Of a DNA stretch of 64,000 nt, positions 51,230 to 59,988 are shown in pieces. Each line of letters begins with the position of its first letter. The stretch's first letter is position 1. The notes under the pieces were generated by a model that searched no databases, had not been told where the DNA came from, and saw only the letters and a program-made list of their open reading frames with translations. Origin of the DNA: PALSA-693 sp963702305 (GTDB taxonomy: Bacteria > Actinomycetota > Acidimicrobiia > Acidimicrobiales > Palsa-688); assembly GCA_963702305.1 (NCBI GenBank), contig CAVPBX010000011.1:62001-126000 (forward strand). Reading direction: 5' to 3'. The position numbers were made by a program, and so were the translations under genes.

Positions 51230-52396
51230 ATGATCGTCCCGGTACGGTCGATCGACCCCACTGTTACCACGGACCAACTGGTCGCGGCGTTTCGGATCTG
51301 GACCCAGGAGCACACCGTGGAGCTGGCCCCGTTCCGACGACATCCCCGGGGCGACTTGGACGCCAACCTGGCGGCCACGCGGCCCTTGAGGAAGCTGCTG
51401 TTCGACGAGGGCTGGAGCCGGATCGGATGGCCCGAGGCGTGCGGCGGCGTGGGAGGCACGGGTGTGCATCGGGCCGCAATTCTGGAGGAACTGGCCGCGG
51501 CGGGATACGTCATCCCCGAAGTGCACGGCGTCGTCGAGATCATCAGCCCCATGCTCATCCGTTTCGCCCCCGCGCTCGCCCGGGCCCACGTGCCGGCCGC
51601 GCTCGCCGGTGACGAGGTGTGGTGCCAGGGTTTCTCTGAGCCCGACGCGGGAAGCGACCTCGGGTCGTTGCGCACCCGAGCGGTTCCCACCGACAACGGA
51701 TTCCAGCTGACCGGACAGAAGATGTGGAGCAGCTGGGGTCATGTCGCGCAGCACTGCTGCGTGCTGGCCCGGACCGGCGCCGCGGACAGCGGCTACCGGG
51801 GACTGACCATGTTCTGGGTGGATATGGAAGATCCAGGGGTGAGCACCAAGCCCACCCTGTGCGCCAGCGGACGCCACGAGGTCGCCGAGATCTTCTTCGA
51901 CGACGTCATCGTCCCGGCGGACCGCGTCGTCGGCGAGGTCAACGGCGGATGGGCCGCGGTGATGTATCTGATGCAGTTCGAGCGGGGCGCGTACGCGTGG
52001 CAACGCCAGGCAGATCTTCATAGCGACCTCCAACGCCTGGTCGAGGAGGGCGACGACTGGCCGGCGGGCGCCGATCGCCTGATCGGCGAGACGTATCTGT
52101 CCCTCTTCGCCCTGCGATCACAGTGCGGCCTGACCATCCAGAAGCTCGCCGCCGGTCAGGAGCTGGGACCGGAGATTTCCGTCGACAAACTCCTCCTGGG
52201 CACTACCGAGCAGATGGTCGCCGACACTGCCCGGCGGCTGCGGTGGCCCGCGTTGGAGCTCGGCGACGACGAGGCATCCGCGGCCTGGCGCGAACAGTGG
52301 ACCTTCTCTCGCATCACCACGATCTACGGCGGGGCCGCCGAAGTGCATCGCGACCTCGTCGCCGAGCGACTGCTCGGCCTCCCGAGGCACCGGTGA
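51230..52396 (+). CDS. Acyl-CoA dehydrogenase subunit (FadE-like)
   Basis: A 388-residue FAD-dependent acyl-CoA dehydrogenase. The FAD/substrate loops WCQGFSEPDAGSDLGSLRT and GQKMWSSWGHVAQH are intact, and the C-terminal TIYGGAAEVHRDLVAERLLGLP is the ending typical of the subunit that helps carry FAD. The next gene encodes a second, more divergent subunit and overlaps by one base (TGATG). This pairing matches actinobacterial heterotetrameric dehydrogenases such as ChsE1-ChsE2 and FadE26-27, which desaturate steroid side-chain esters. It follows the GntR gene by 25 bases. Confidence 0.93.
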   Translation: MIVPVRSIDPTVTTDQLVAAFRIWTQEHTVELAPFRRHPRGDLDANLAATRPLRKLLFDEGWSRIGWPEACGGVGGTGVHRAAILEELAAAGYVIPEVHGVVEIISPMLIRFAPALARAHVPAALAGDEVWCQGFSEPDAGSDLGSLRTRAVPTDNGFQLTGQKMWSSWGHVAQHCCVLARTGAADSGYRGLTMFWVDMEDPGVSTKPTLCASGRHEVAEIFFDDVIVPADRVVGEVNGGWAAVMYLMQFERGAYAWQRQADLHSDLQRLVEEGDDWPAGADRLIGETYLSLFALRSQCGLTIQKLAAGQELGPEISVDKLLLGTTEQMVADTARRLRWPALELGDDEASAAWREQWTFSRITTIYGGAAEVHRDLVAERLLGLPRHR

Positions 52397-53376
52397 TGGA
52401 CACCGCCGAACGCGATCTGGTGATGCAATCAGTGCGGCACATCCTCTCCACTGCCGATCCGGCGGCGGCACCGGAGGAGCTCCTCCGGGCCGGCTGGGCG
52501 GAGCTGGCCGAGACCGAAACGGAGTTCGCCTATTCGGTCGTCGCCGAGTGCCAAGGACAGCTCCTGGTAGCCGGTCCGGCCTTGGATCTGGTGTGGCTCC
52601 ACGCCGCCGCCCAGCCCGTCGAGGCGGCCGTCTCGGTGGTGCTGCCCCTCGTGGCCCGCAACACGGTGGCGCCCGGGGTGATGGTCGGGCCACGGCTGGT
52701 GGTCGATGGCCTCGTCCTGGCCGGCCATCAACGGTCCCGTCAGGTGTGTGTCCCGACCGCGGACGGAGTGGTCCGCCTCGAGCCTGATCAGGTCACCTAC
52801 CGACCTGTAGGCGGATCGGACCCCGGACTCGGGCTGCACCGGGCCCGGGCGGAAGTGGCCCTGCCCACCTCCGCCCCTGCCAGCCAGCCCACCTCGTCGT
52901 GGCCCGACGCGCTGGCGGCCGGCCGGCGCTTTCTGGCAGCCGAGTTGACGGGGCTCGCCGACCGGATGCTCCGAGACACGGTCGCCTACGTGCTCGAACG
53001 GCGCCAATACGGCCGTCAGATCGGTTCCTTCCAGGCGGTGAAACATCTCCTGGCCAACGTCAGGGTCGCCATCAACGCCAGCCGGTCGGGGTTGGCCGCC
53101 GCCTGGGATGATCGCATGGCGTCGAGCGCCATGGCCGCCAAGGCTCTCGCGGCCCAGGCCCACGAGCTGGCGGCTGCGAACTGCCATCAGGTCCACGGCG
53201 GGATGGCGTTTACCGAGGAGTACGGCTTCCACCGGATGATCCGGCGTGGTCAGGTTCTCGACGGCCTCCTCGGTGGTCGGCCCGAACTGGCTACGGCCCT
53301 CGGTCGACAGATCCTGGCCGACCGCTCGGTGCCGCGGACCCCAGGGCTGCGGGCGGGGGCCGCCACGGCAGACTGA
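52396..53376 (+). CDS. Acyl-CoA dehydrogenase, partner subunit
   Basis: A 326-residue divergent acyl-CoA dehydrogenase. The N-terminal half is degenerate (no clear substrate loop). The C-terminal half keeps RDTVAYVLERRQYGRQIGSFQAVKH, the arginine-containing FAD-contact region, and CHQVHGGMAFTEEYGFHR. This is the pattern of the beta-type partner in heterotetrameric dehydrogenases, where the active site is formed across subunits. ATG 52396 overlaps the stop of the previous gene by one base. Its last 86 bases overlap the end of the convergent SCO6745-type gene. Confidence 0.88.
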   Translation: MDTAERDLVMQSVRHILSTADPAAAPEELLRAGWAELAETETEFAYSVVAECQGQLLVAGPALDLVWLHAAAQPVEAAVSVVLPLVARNTVAPGVMVGPRLVVDGLVLAGHQRSRQVCVPTADGVVRLEPDQVTYRPVGGSDPGLGLHRARAEVALPTSAPASQPTSSWPDALAAGRRFLAAELTGLADRMLRDTVAYVLERRQYGRQIGSFQAVKHLLANVRVAINASRSGLAAAWDDRMASSAMAAKALAAQAHELAAANCHQVHGGMAFTEEYGFHRMIRRGQVLDGLLGGRPELATALGRQILADRSVPRTPGLRAGAATAD

Positions 53377-54217
53377 CGCCGGCGGCGCGCAGGGCTGCGA
53401 TCATGCCGGTCCCGATCTCGACCATGCGTCGCATCCCGTCGTCGCCGAGCGGTTCGTACGCGACCGCGGCCAGATCGTCGGTGCGGTCCTCTATCCACCG
53501 GCGCCGGCGCCGTCCATCTGGGCTGAGGGTCAGGGTCGCGTCGCCGGTGAGCCAGCCCCGGCGGCGGAGGTCCTGCACCGACAGGTCCCAGTCCTCGGGG
53601 CTCCATCGCCGCGAGTCGCGCAATCCGGTGGCCGGTAGTCCGTCGAAGGCGGCGTGGATCACCAGGGCGTCGACCGACCCCAGACCCTCGACGACCAAGG
53701 CCGCGATATGACCGTCACCCCGATGCTCGCGCAGGAGCTTGGCGGCATGCCAGATCACCAGATGGGGCGCTTCGGGCCAGGGCCGAGAGGCGAAGGCCGA
53801 GAAGAGCGGGCGACCCTCGGGGTGGCGGCTCGCGGCCTCTCCCGCGGCGCGCGCCAGACCGGCGAGCTCTGCCAGTTCGCCGGCGTCAAACGACACCAGC
53901 GCACCGGCGAGGACCGGCGAGAACGCTCGCTCCTGGCAGGCCAGGATCTCCTCCGGGGCGGCCTTGGCCCACACGTCCGGGACGACGGTGGCGACGTAGG
54001 CCGGATTCGGGTTGTAGAACGTCGCGGCCACCACATCGTCCCCCACCGGCCCCATCGGCGCGGACCGGGTCACCAGATTGACTTCCGGCACCCCGGCGAG
54101 GCCAAGGCCCAGCCCATTGAGCGCCGTCAGCACATCCGGACACAGCACCCCGGCGCCGAACACCGGCTCGATGGCGTGCAGAGCTGCTCGGTACGTCGGC
54201 TTGGACGGCTCGCTCAC
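53291..54217 (-). CDS. SCO6745-family protein
   Basis: A protein of about 308 residues resembling the actinobacterial SCO6745 family, whose function is not established. Typical parts are an N-terminal helical region with NLVTRSAPMGPVGDDVVAATFYNPNP, VWAKAAPEEILACQERAF and a C-terminal region with a winged-helix look (DWDLSVQDLRRRGWLTGDATLTLSPDG). The start is uncertain: GTG 54217 is chosen, but the frame stays open to 54298 and no ribosome site stands out. The stop lies inside the convergent dehydrogenase gene, so the last 28 codons are a probable read-through tail. Confidence 0.75.
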   Translation of the reverse strand: MSEPSKPTYRAALHAIEPVFGAGVLCPDVLTALNGLGLGLAGVPEVNLVTRSAPMGPVGDDVVAATFYNPNPAYVATVVPDVWAKAAPEEILACQERAFSPVLAGALVSFDAGELAELAGLARAAGEAASRHPEGRPLFSAFASRPWPEAPHLVIWHAAKLLREHRGDGHIAALVVEGLGSVDALVIHAAFDGLPATGLRDSRRWSPEDWDLSVQDLRRRGWLTGDATLTLSPDGRRRRRWIEDRTDDLAAVAYEPLGDDGMRRMVEIGTGMIAALRAAGVSLPWRPPPAALGSAAPSGRPGSVDRGP

Positions 54218-54492
54218 CGCCGTGGACGCCGTGATGACACTGCCCCTAAGAAGTCGTCTGACACGCCGCTCCCCTCTGATCCACCTGGTGACGGCCAAGG
54301 CCGCAACACCGTTGAGCCGATCGGTCGACTGTAGCTCCGAGACTCGGCCTACTCAAAGGGGCGGCCCCAAATGGGCAGATAAGGCACACGATTCATGGAG
54401 CCGACCGGGGCACCCTTGTCACCGCCCGTCTACACTGTTGAAACGGGTATGGCGTCGGCGTGGGCCGCAACGCACCCGCCGAGGAGGGACAG
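54218..54492. other. Divergent intergenic region, no gene seen
   Basis: About 275 bases between the SCO6745-type gene and the large hydrolase-like gene. TACACT at 54432-54437 could be a -10 for the latter and GAGGAGGG at 54481-54488 is its ribosome site. The length depends on the uncertain start of the minus-strand gene. No repeat or RNA structure is evident. Confidence 0.4.
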
Positions 54493-56571
54493 ATGGCAAA
54501 GGTGGACCTCACTTCGTACGTGCCGACGGACGATTTCTTCGGAGCTCCCTACGTCGACGTCGATGATGAGCGTGACGACCCGGTACCGCACCGCTATCTC
54601 CACGGCGGCTTCGACGGCACGGACACCCGATTCTCGATCTGGCTCCCGCCGCAAGAACGCTGGCAGGGCCGCATGTACCAGCCGCTGGAGGGCGCCAACG
54701 CCGGTCACGAGGACGTGTTCGCCAGTCCCCTCGGCGCCGATATCGGCGGCCTGGAGATGACGCTGATGCGGCTCGGTGGCTACATGGTGGAGTCAAATAT
54801 GGGCCACATCGGCGATGTGATGGACGCCAAGGCGGGTACCGATCCGACCATCTACGGCTGGCGGGCCGCGGCCGAGAGCGCCCGATTCTCGAAGTTTGTG
54901 GCCCAACAGGTACTCGGAGCGTCACCGCACCATTCCTACGTGTGGGGCGGCAGCGGCGGGGCGCGCCGTTCTCCTCTCTGCCTCGCCTACGGACCTGATG
55001 TATGGGACGGGGCCCTCCCCTTCATGGGCGACGCGCTCGACGGGGAGTACGGCGACTTCGGCCGCCTGCGCACCTTCGCCCAGCATTTCTGCTCGATGTT
55101 CAACGTCCAGCGGGTCCTGGGGCCAAAGATCTACGACGTCATCGACGCCACCCTGCCGGGGGGAAGCGGCGACCCATTCCAGGGCCTCGATACCCATCAG
55201 CGGGCAGAACTGGCCACCTTGTACCGCCTCGGTTATCCCCGCGGTGACGAATTCATGATCGCCCAGCCCATGGGGCAGATCTGGTTGTGGTCGTCCTACG
55301 CCGATCGATTGCAGCGGGAGTGCCCGGAGTACTGGGAGGCGTTTTGGACCAAGCCCGGCCACGTCGGGTACGACGAGCCGCAATACGTTCGCGACGATCT
55401 GATCGACGCCCGGGCGACCGTGGTACGCCCCCTGTACGCCAAGGAGCTGATCGAGGAGCCGCAATTCCAGGGTGAGGAGTACGCCCAGCTGCGCAGCATG
55501 GCCGGCCTGTTTGCCAGCATGCACAACATGTGGGACATCCCGCTGGCCCTGGAGTTGGATCAGGTTCCGGACGGGTATCGGCTCGGGGCCGGGATCCGGA
55601 TCACCTCGGGATCAGCCGCGGGACGGCAGCTCTACGCCATCCAGGCGGTAGGAAACGTCTTCCTGTGTGACGGTGAGGGCGAAGCCAGCAATTTGCGCTT
55701 CAGCGGGGTGCTCGCCGGCGACGAGGTGCATGTCGACAACCACGCCCTCCTGGCCTATTGCTACGCCTACCGTCACCATCTCACGGCCGCCGAGGTGGAC
55801 TACAGCTGCCTTCGGGTCGACGGCATGCCGATCTACCCGCAGTACCCGATCCCCGAGATGTCGGCGTTCATGGGAACGGTGCATACCGGAAGATTCGAAG
55901 GGAAGATGATCTGGGTCCATCACACCCACGATGCATCGCTGTGGCCGTCCCAGGGCATCGGCATGAAGCGCAACGTGGAGCGCGAACGCGGCGACGAGGC
56001 CGACCAGTACTTCCGCTTGCGCTGGACGGAGAACGCCGAACACATCGTCCCGTCCATGGCTGCCTCTCCGCCGGGCCGAAACAACAACACCTGGCTCATT
56101 CACTACCAGCCGGTGATCGAGCAGAGCCTCGTCGACCTGGCCACCTGGGTCGAAGACGGCGTCCCGCCCGCGGGCAGCCACTTCGAATACAAGGACGGGC
56201 GGGTCACGTTGCCGGCCACCGCCGCCGAACGAGGCGGCATCCAGCCGGTCGTCAACGTGGACGCCAACGGCGTCAGCTGCGCGGAGGTCAAGGTGGGCGA
56301 AGAGGTGATCTTGCACGTGGCAGCCGAGGTGCCGCCCGGGGCCGGGACGGTCATCGGGGTGAAATGGGATTTTGACGGGTCGGGAAGTTATCCGTTCGCC
56401 CACCAGGTCGACGGGTCCCGCGCCCGCGTGGATTTGACCACGACTCGCGCATGGGATCGGCCGGGCACGTATTTCGCTACCGCACTCGTCGAGTCCCACC
56501 GGACGGGCGACGTGCACGCCGTTTCGCGCCGGGTACCCAACCTGGCCCAGGCGCGGGTGATCGTGAGCTGA
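54493..56571 (+). CDS. Large hydrolase-like protein with C-terminal PKD-like domain, function unknown
   Basis: A 692-residue protein I cannot place in a characterised family. An alpha/beta-hydrolase-like core is suggested by SYVWGGSGGARRSPLCLAYG (a GGSGG elbow, about residues 153-172), as in tannase/feruloyl-esterase-like enzymes, with a late His in IWVHHTHDASLW. The last 90 residues look like a PKD/Ig domain (VIGVKWDFDGSGSYPF). No signal peptide is found although such domains are usually extracellular. ATG 54493 follows GAGGAGGG by four bases. It is monocistronic, flanked by genes on the opposite strand. Ester, lactone or amide hydrolysis is a guess. Confidence 0.68.
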   Translation: MAKVDLTSYVPTDDFFGAPYVDVDDERDDPVPHRYLHGGFDGTDTRFSIWLPPQERWQGRMYQPLEGANAGHEDVFASPLGADIGGLEMTLMRLGGYMVESNMGHIGDVMDAKAGTDPTIYGWRAAAESARFSKFVAQQVLGASPHHSYVWGGSGGARRSPLCLAYGPDVWDGALPFMGDALDGEYGDFGRLRTFAQHFCSMFNVQRVLGPKIYDVIDATLPGGSGDPFQGLDTHQRAELATLYRLGYPRGDEFMIAQPMGQIWLWSSYADRLQRECPEYWEAFWTKPGHVGYDEPQYVRDDLIDARATVVRPLYAKELIEEPQFQGEEYAQLRSMAGLFASMHNMWDIPLALELDQVPDGYRLGAGIRITSGSAAGRQLYAIQAVGNVFLCDGEGEASNLRFSGVLAGDEVHVDNHALLAYCYAYRHHLTAAEVDYSCLRVDGMPIYPQYPIPEMSAFMGTVHTGRFEGKMIWVHHTHDASLWPSQGIGMKRNVERERGDEADQYFRLRWTENAEHIVPSMAASPPGRNNNTWLIHYQPVIEQSLVDLATWVEDGVPPAGSHFEYKDGRVTLPATAAERGGIQPVVNVDANGVSCAEVKVGEEVILHVAAEVPPGAGTVIGVKWDFDGSGSYPFAHQVDGSRARVDLTTTRAWDRPGTYFATALVESHRTGDVHAVSRRVPNLAQARVIVS

Positions 56572-56605
56572 CGGGTCGCGCCCCGTCCGGCTGGCCTCCC
56601 TGGCG

Positions 56606-57442
56606 TCAGGTGCTCGGCCCACCCAGCTCGGCGATCTGGCGACAGGTGACCCGTCGCCCGCTCCACTGAGCCGGCTGCGTGAGCATCCAGCAGACCTGGG
56701 CTGCCACCCGCTCAGGAGATGTCGTCTCGGTCACCGTACCGCCCAGGGTCGCTCGCTCGATTCCCTGGGTCTCCACGATGAAGTTCCAGGTCTCGGTCGT
56801 CACGCCGATCTCGATATGGAACGTGTTATACGACACTCCTCGCCCACCGAGCTCGTGATCGAGGTAGTCCGTGAGACGCTCCATCGCCTGTTTCGTCACC
56901 GAGTAGAGGGAGAGACCTTCGGCCAGGTTCGCCGCCGCGTCCGTGCTCAGGTTGACGACCCGACCCACGCCCCGCTCCAGCATGCCGGGCACGAAGCCCT
57001 GCACCAGTTGGAGGGGCGCCGTCACCTGCAGGCGGAAGCCCTTCTCCCAGCGCCCCCACGGCACCTCCAGGATCCCGCCGTTGGAGGTATAGGCGGCGTT
57101 GTTGATGAGCACATCGCACCGCCCGTACCACTCGAGGGTCTTATCGATCACGGTCTGGGTCGCGGCGGGATCGGTGAGGTCGGCCTGGACCCACCGGCCC
57201 GGTTGGCCCACGGTCACCAGTTCGGCGGCCACGCTTTCCAACGTGCCGGGCAACACCTGGTGGGCCCTCCCTTCCCGGCTGCGGCCGACGAGGACGACCG
57301 AAGCGCCGGCCCTGGCGAGCGCCAGCGCGGTTTCCCGGCCGATCCCCCGGGTGGCGCCGGTGACCACGGCGACCGCCCCCCGCAGGTCGAACGCTTCGGG
57401 TTGCATCGGATTCCGGCCGGCACCGGCAAGGTCGTCGGACAT
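56606..57442 (-). CDS. SDR oxidoreductase
   Basis: A 278-residue short-chain dehydrogenase with VTGATRGIGRE cofactor loop, VGRSREG after strand 2 (NADP type), NNAAYTSNG, catalytic Ser in NLSTDAAA and Tyr/Lys in LYSVTKQA. The active-site set is complete. ATG 57442 follows GGGAGG by six bases. It is convergent with the large hydrolase-like gene and divergent from an acyl-CoA dehydrogenase over 82 bases. Probable oxidation or reduction of a hydroxyl/keto group; the substrate is unknown. Confidence 0.9.
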   Translation of the reverse strand: MSDDLAGAGRNPMQPEAFDLRGAVAVVTGATRGIGRETALALARAGASVVLVGRSREGRAHQVLPGTLESVAAELVTVGQPGRWVQADLTDPAATQTVIDKTLEWYGRCDVLINNAAYTSNGGILEVPWGRWEKGFRLQVTAPLQLVQGFVPGMLERGVGRVVNLSTDAAANLAEGLSLYSVTKQAMERLTDYLDHELGGRGVSYNTFHIEIGVTTETWNFIVETQGIERATLGGTVTETTSPERVAAQVCWMLTQPAQWSGRRVTCRQIAELGGPST

Positions 57443-57524
57443 AATGGCCTCCCGAGCTCGAGACGGTGATTGCCCCCGACGGATCCGGCCAGCGGACCGA
57501 CGGCGGCGGACGGGCGGACGCACT

Positions 57525-58748
57525 ATGACACACATGGACCCCCGGTTTTCCCCGCCAGCCGAGGCCTTCCACGCGCGGGTGCTCGCCTTCCTGGCCCACG
57601 AGCTGCCGTCGGATTGGCCAGGGATCGGCGCCCTGGCCCAGGAAGAGGCCCAGGCGTTCACCCAGCAATGGCGCACCAAGCTGCATCAGCACGGACTCCT
57701 CGGCGTGGCCTGGCCGCGTGAATACGGTGGTGGCGGTCTGACCGCGCTCGAGCAGGTCGTCCTCGTCGAGGAATTCGCCAAGGCGGGCGTGCCGGCCATG
57801 GGCCCCAGCGACACGTTCAGCATCAAGATGGTCGGAGGGGTCCTCCTCCGCTGGGGCACTGACGAGCAGAAGCGCCGGTTCCTGCCCCGGATCCTCTCCG
57901 GGGACGACGTGTGGTGCCAGGGCTATTCGGAACCTGACGCCGGATCGGATCTGGCCGGACTGCGCACCCGGGGCGAGCCGGATGGCGAGGAGTGGCTCCT
58001 TACCGGCCAGAAGATTTGGCAGACCCACGCCCAGGAGGCCAACTGGATCTTCGTGCTGGCGCGTACCGATCCGGATGCGCCCAAGCACCAGGGCCTGACC
58101 TTCTTCCTGTTGCCGATGGACCAACCCGGGGTCGCCGTGCGGCCCATCCGCATGATGGGCGGCCAACCGGAGTTCAACCACGTGTTTCTCGATGGCGCCC
58201 GCACTTCCAAGGACAACGTCGTCGGCGAGGTAAACGGAGGCTGGGCGGTCGCCAACAGCCTCCTCGGGCTCGAGCGCGGGGACGAAGCCGCCACCAATCC
58301 GGTCCTGTTCAGGGCGGAGCTGGACCGTCTGATCGAGATGGCCCGTCACCGTCGGCGGCTCGAGGATCCGGTCATTCGCGATCGCATCGCCGGCGCCTAC
58401 GTTCGAGTGGAGACCATGCGGTTCCTGGGATACCGGATATTGACCGGCGTGCTCTCGAGGGGAAGCATCGGGCCGGAGGCGTCCGTGTCGAAATTGCAGT
58501 GGTCGGAGTACCACCGGGACGTGACCCGTCTGGCTATCGACATCCTCGGCCCAGCGGCGCTGATCGTCGAAGGTCGACCGCCGTCACGGGCGTTCCGGGC
58601 CGACGACCCGGGCGCGCCAAACTCCACCGCCTCGTGGATCGGTGCCCTCTACAACGCCGTCGCCGGCACGATCTACGCCGGGACGTCGCAGATCCAGCGC
58701 AATATTCTGGCGGAGCGGGTGCTCGGCCTGCCGAAGGAGCCCGGCTGA
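57525..58748 (+). CDS. Acyl-CoA dehydrogenase (FadE-like)
   Basis: A 407-residue FAD-dependent acyl-CoA dehydrogenase. WCQGYSEPDAGSDLAGLRT, GQKIWQTHAQEANW, VVGEVNGGWAVANSLLGLER and GTIYAGTSQIQRNILAERVLGLP are the expected loops, so FAD binding looks complete. It is similar in pattern to the subunit at 51230 but has no partner gene beside it and may be a homomer. ATG 57525 is used; an ATG nine bases later is equally possible, and no ribosome site is clear. The sulfotransferase follows 82 bases downstream. Confidence 0.92.
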   Translation: MTHMDPRFSPPAEAFHARVLAFLAHELPSDWPGIGALAQEEAQAFTQQWRTKLHQHGLLGVAWPREYGGGGLTALEQVVLVEEFAKAGVPAMGPSDTFSIKMVGGVLLRWGTDEQKRRFLPRILSGDDVWCQGYSEPDAGSDLAGLRTRGEPDGEEWLLTGQKIWQTHAQEANWIFVLARTDPDAPKHQGLTFFLLPMDQPGVAVRPIRMMGGQPEFNHVFLDGARTSKDNVVGEVNGGWAVANSLLGLERGDEAATNPVLFRAELDRLIEMARHRRRLEDPVIRDRIAGAYVRVETMRFLGYRILTGVLSRGSIGPEASVSKLQWSEYHRDVTRLAIDILGPAALIVEGRPPSRAFRADDPGAPNSTASWIGALYNAVAGTIYAGTSQIQRNILAERVLGLPKEPG

Positions 58749-58830
58749 GGCCAGCCGGATAGCTGCCACATCGGGCGCGCTCCCTGACTGGGCGTCCAAG
58801 TGTCCAATTTGCCGACCGGAGGAAGAAGCC

Positions 58831-59988
58831 ATGGGTGCAGAGCTGGACGCCAACGATCTCCTGGCGAGAGCCTTCCAAGAGACGGGTTGCGACGATCTCG
58901 GCGACATCCCGTACCAGGAGCCGCTTGACGTCCTGCTGCAGTCGCTCAACGGCGAGGCCGGCCTCAGCCCGGATCGGCTGGAAACAGCCGGCGCCACCAT
59001 CGTCGGGCTGCTGGTCAAGCGATTGCGACTGGTCGACGACCGCAACCGGTTTCCGCAGATCGCCGACGAGCACGTCACCAGTCCCTTGTTCATCATCGGC
59101 TTGCCGCGCTCCGGTTCAACCCACCTGCACGCGCTCCTCGGGCAGGTCGGAGGGGTACGGGTGCCCCTGTACTGGGAGATGCTGATGCCGTCGCCACCGC
59201 CGGAGCGCGAGACCTACGCCACGGACCCCCGCATCGAGCAGGTGCAGTCCAGGGTGGCCCAGCTCCCACCGGACATGCTCAAACGGCATCCGATCGCAGT
59301 GAACCGGCCCGAGCAGTGCAACCTGCTCAACGACTGGAGCCTCATCCACCAGGCTCTACTGGCGTACTACGACGTCCCCGGCTACCGGAACTGGCTGCTC
59401 GATGCCGACTACACGCCGGCCTTCGAGGCCCATCGCCGCACCCTCCAGCACCTGCAATGGCGGACGCCCGGCCAGTGGGTGCTCAAGTACCCGAAACACG
59501 TAATGGCGCTCGATGTCCTGCTGCGCACCTACCCCGACGCCCGGCTGGTGTGGACCCACCGCGATCCCGCGGTGGTGATGCCATCGGTTGCCAGTTTCAC
59601 CGGTTATATCCGGGCCTCGACCACCGGAGCCATCGACGAGCCCCGCTACGGTCGGGAGTGGACCGCGTTCGAGGAGCTGGTATTGCTGCGCGGTCTGGGC
59701 GTGCGCGATGCCGTCGGGAACCAGGACGGAAGGTTCTACGACCTGCACTACCACGAACTCATGGCCGACCCCCTCGGCGCGGTGGCGGGCGTCCTCGACC
59801 ATTTCGGCCTCCCCTTCGACGCCGACTCCCACCGGGCCGTCGAGAAGTGGATCGGCGACCACCCCCGCACCGAGTACGGGGTGCACGAGTACTCGCCGGA
59901 GCAGTTCGGCCTCAGCGCGGACCGGCTGTGGCGCCGTTTCGCGCCCTACATGGAACGATTCGGCGTGCAGAAGGAGGCTCGGGCATGA
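58831..59988 (+). CDS. Sulfotransferase-family protein
   Basis: A 385-residue PAPS-dependent sulfotransferase-fold protein. The 5'-phosphosulfate loop is LPRSGSTHL (residues 91-99) and the 3'-phosphate motif is WTHRDPAVVMPS with its Arg and Ser; LKYPKHVMALD lies between. Such enzymes sulfate alcohols or lipids, but many actinobacterial homologues in steroid/fatty-acid clusters have unproven activity. A GGAGGAAGAAG ribosome site precedes ATG 58831. The stop overlaps the start of the epimerase-like gene by four bases (ATGA), starting a coupled three-gene series. Confidence 0.87.
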   Translation: MGAELDANDLLARAFQETGCDDLGDIPYQEPLDVLLQSLNGEAGLSPDRLETAGATIVGLLVKRLRLVDDRNRFPQIADEHVTSPLFIIGLPRSGSTHLHALLGQVGGVRVPLYWEMLMPSPPPERETYATDPRIEQVQSRVAQLPPDMLKRHPIAVNRPEQCNLLNDWSLIHQALLAYYDVPGYRNWLLDADYTPAFEAHRRTLQHLQWRTPGQWVLKYPKHVMALDVLLRTYPDARLVWTHRDPAVVMPSVASFTGYIRASTTGAIDEPRYGREWTAFEELVLLRGLGVRDAVGNQDGRFYDLHYHELMADPLGAVAGVLDHFGLPFDADSHRAVEKWIGDHPRTEYGVHEYSPEQFGLSADRLWRRFAPYMERFGVQKEARA

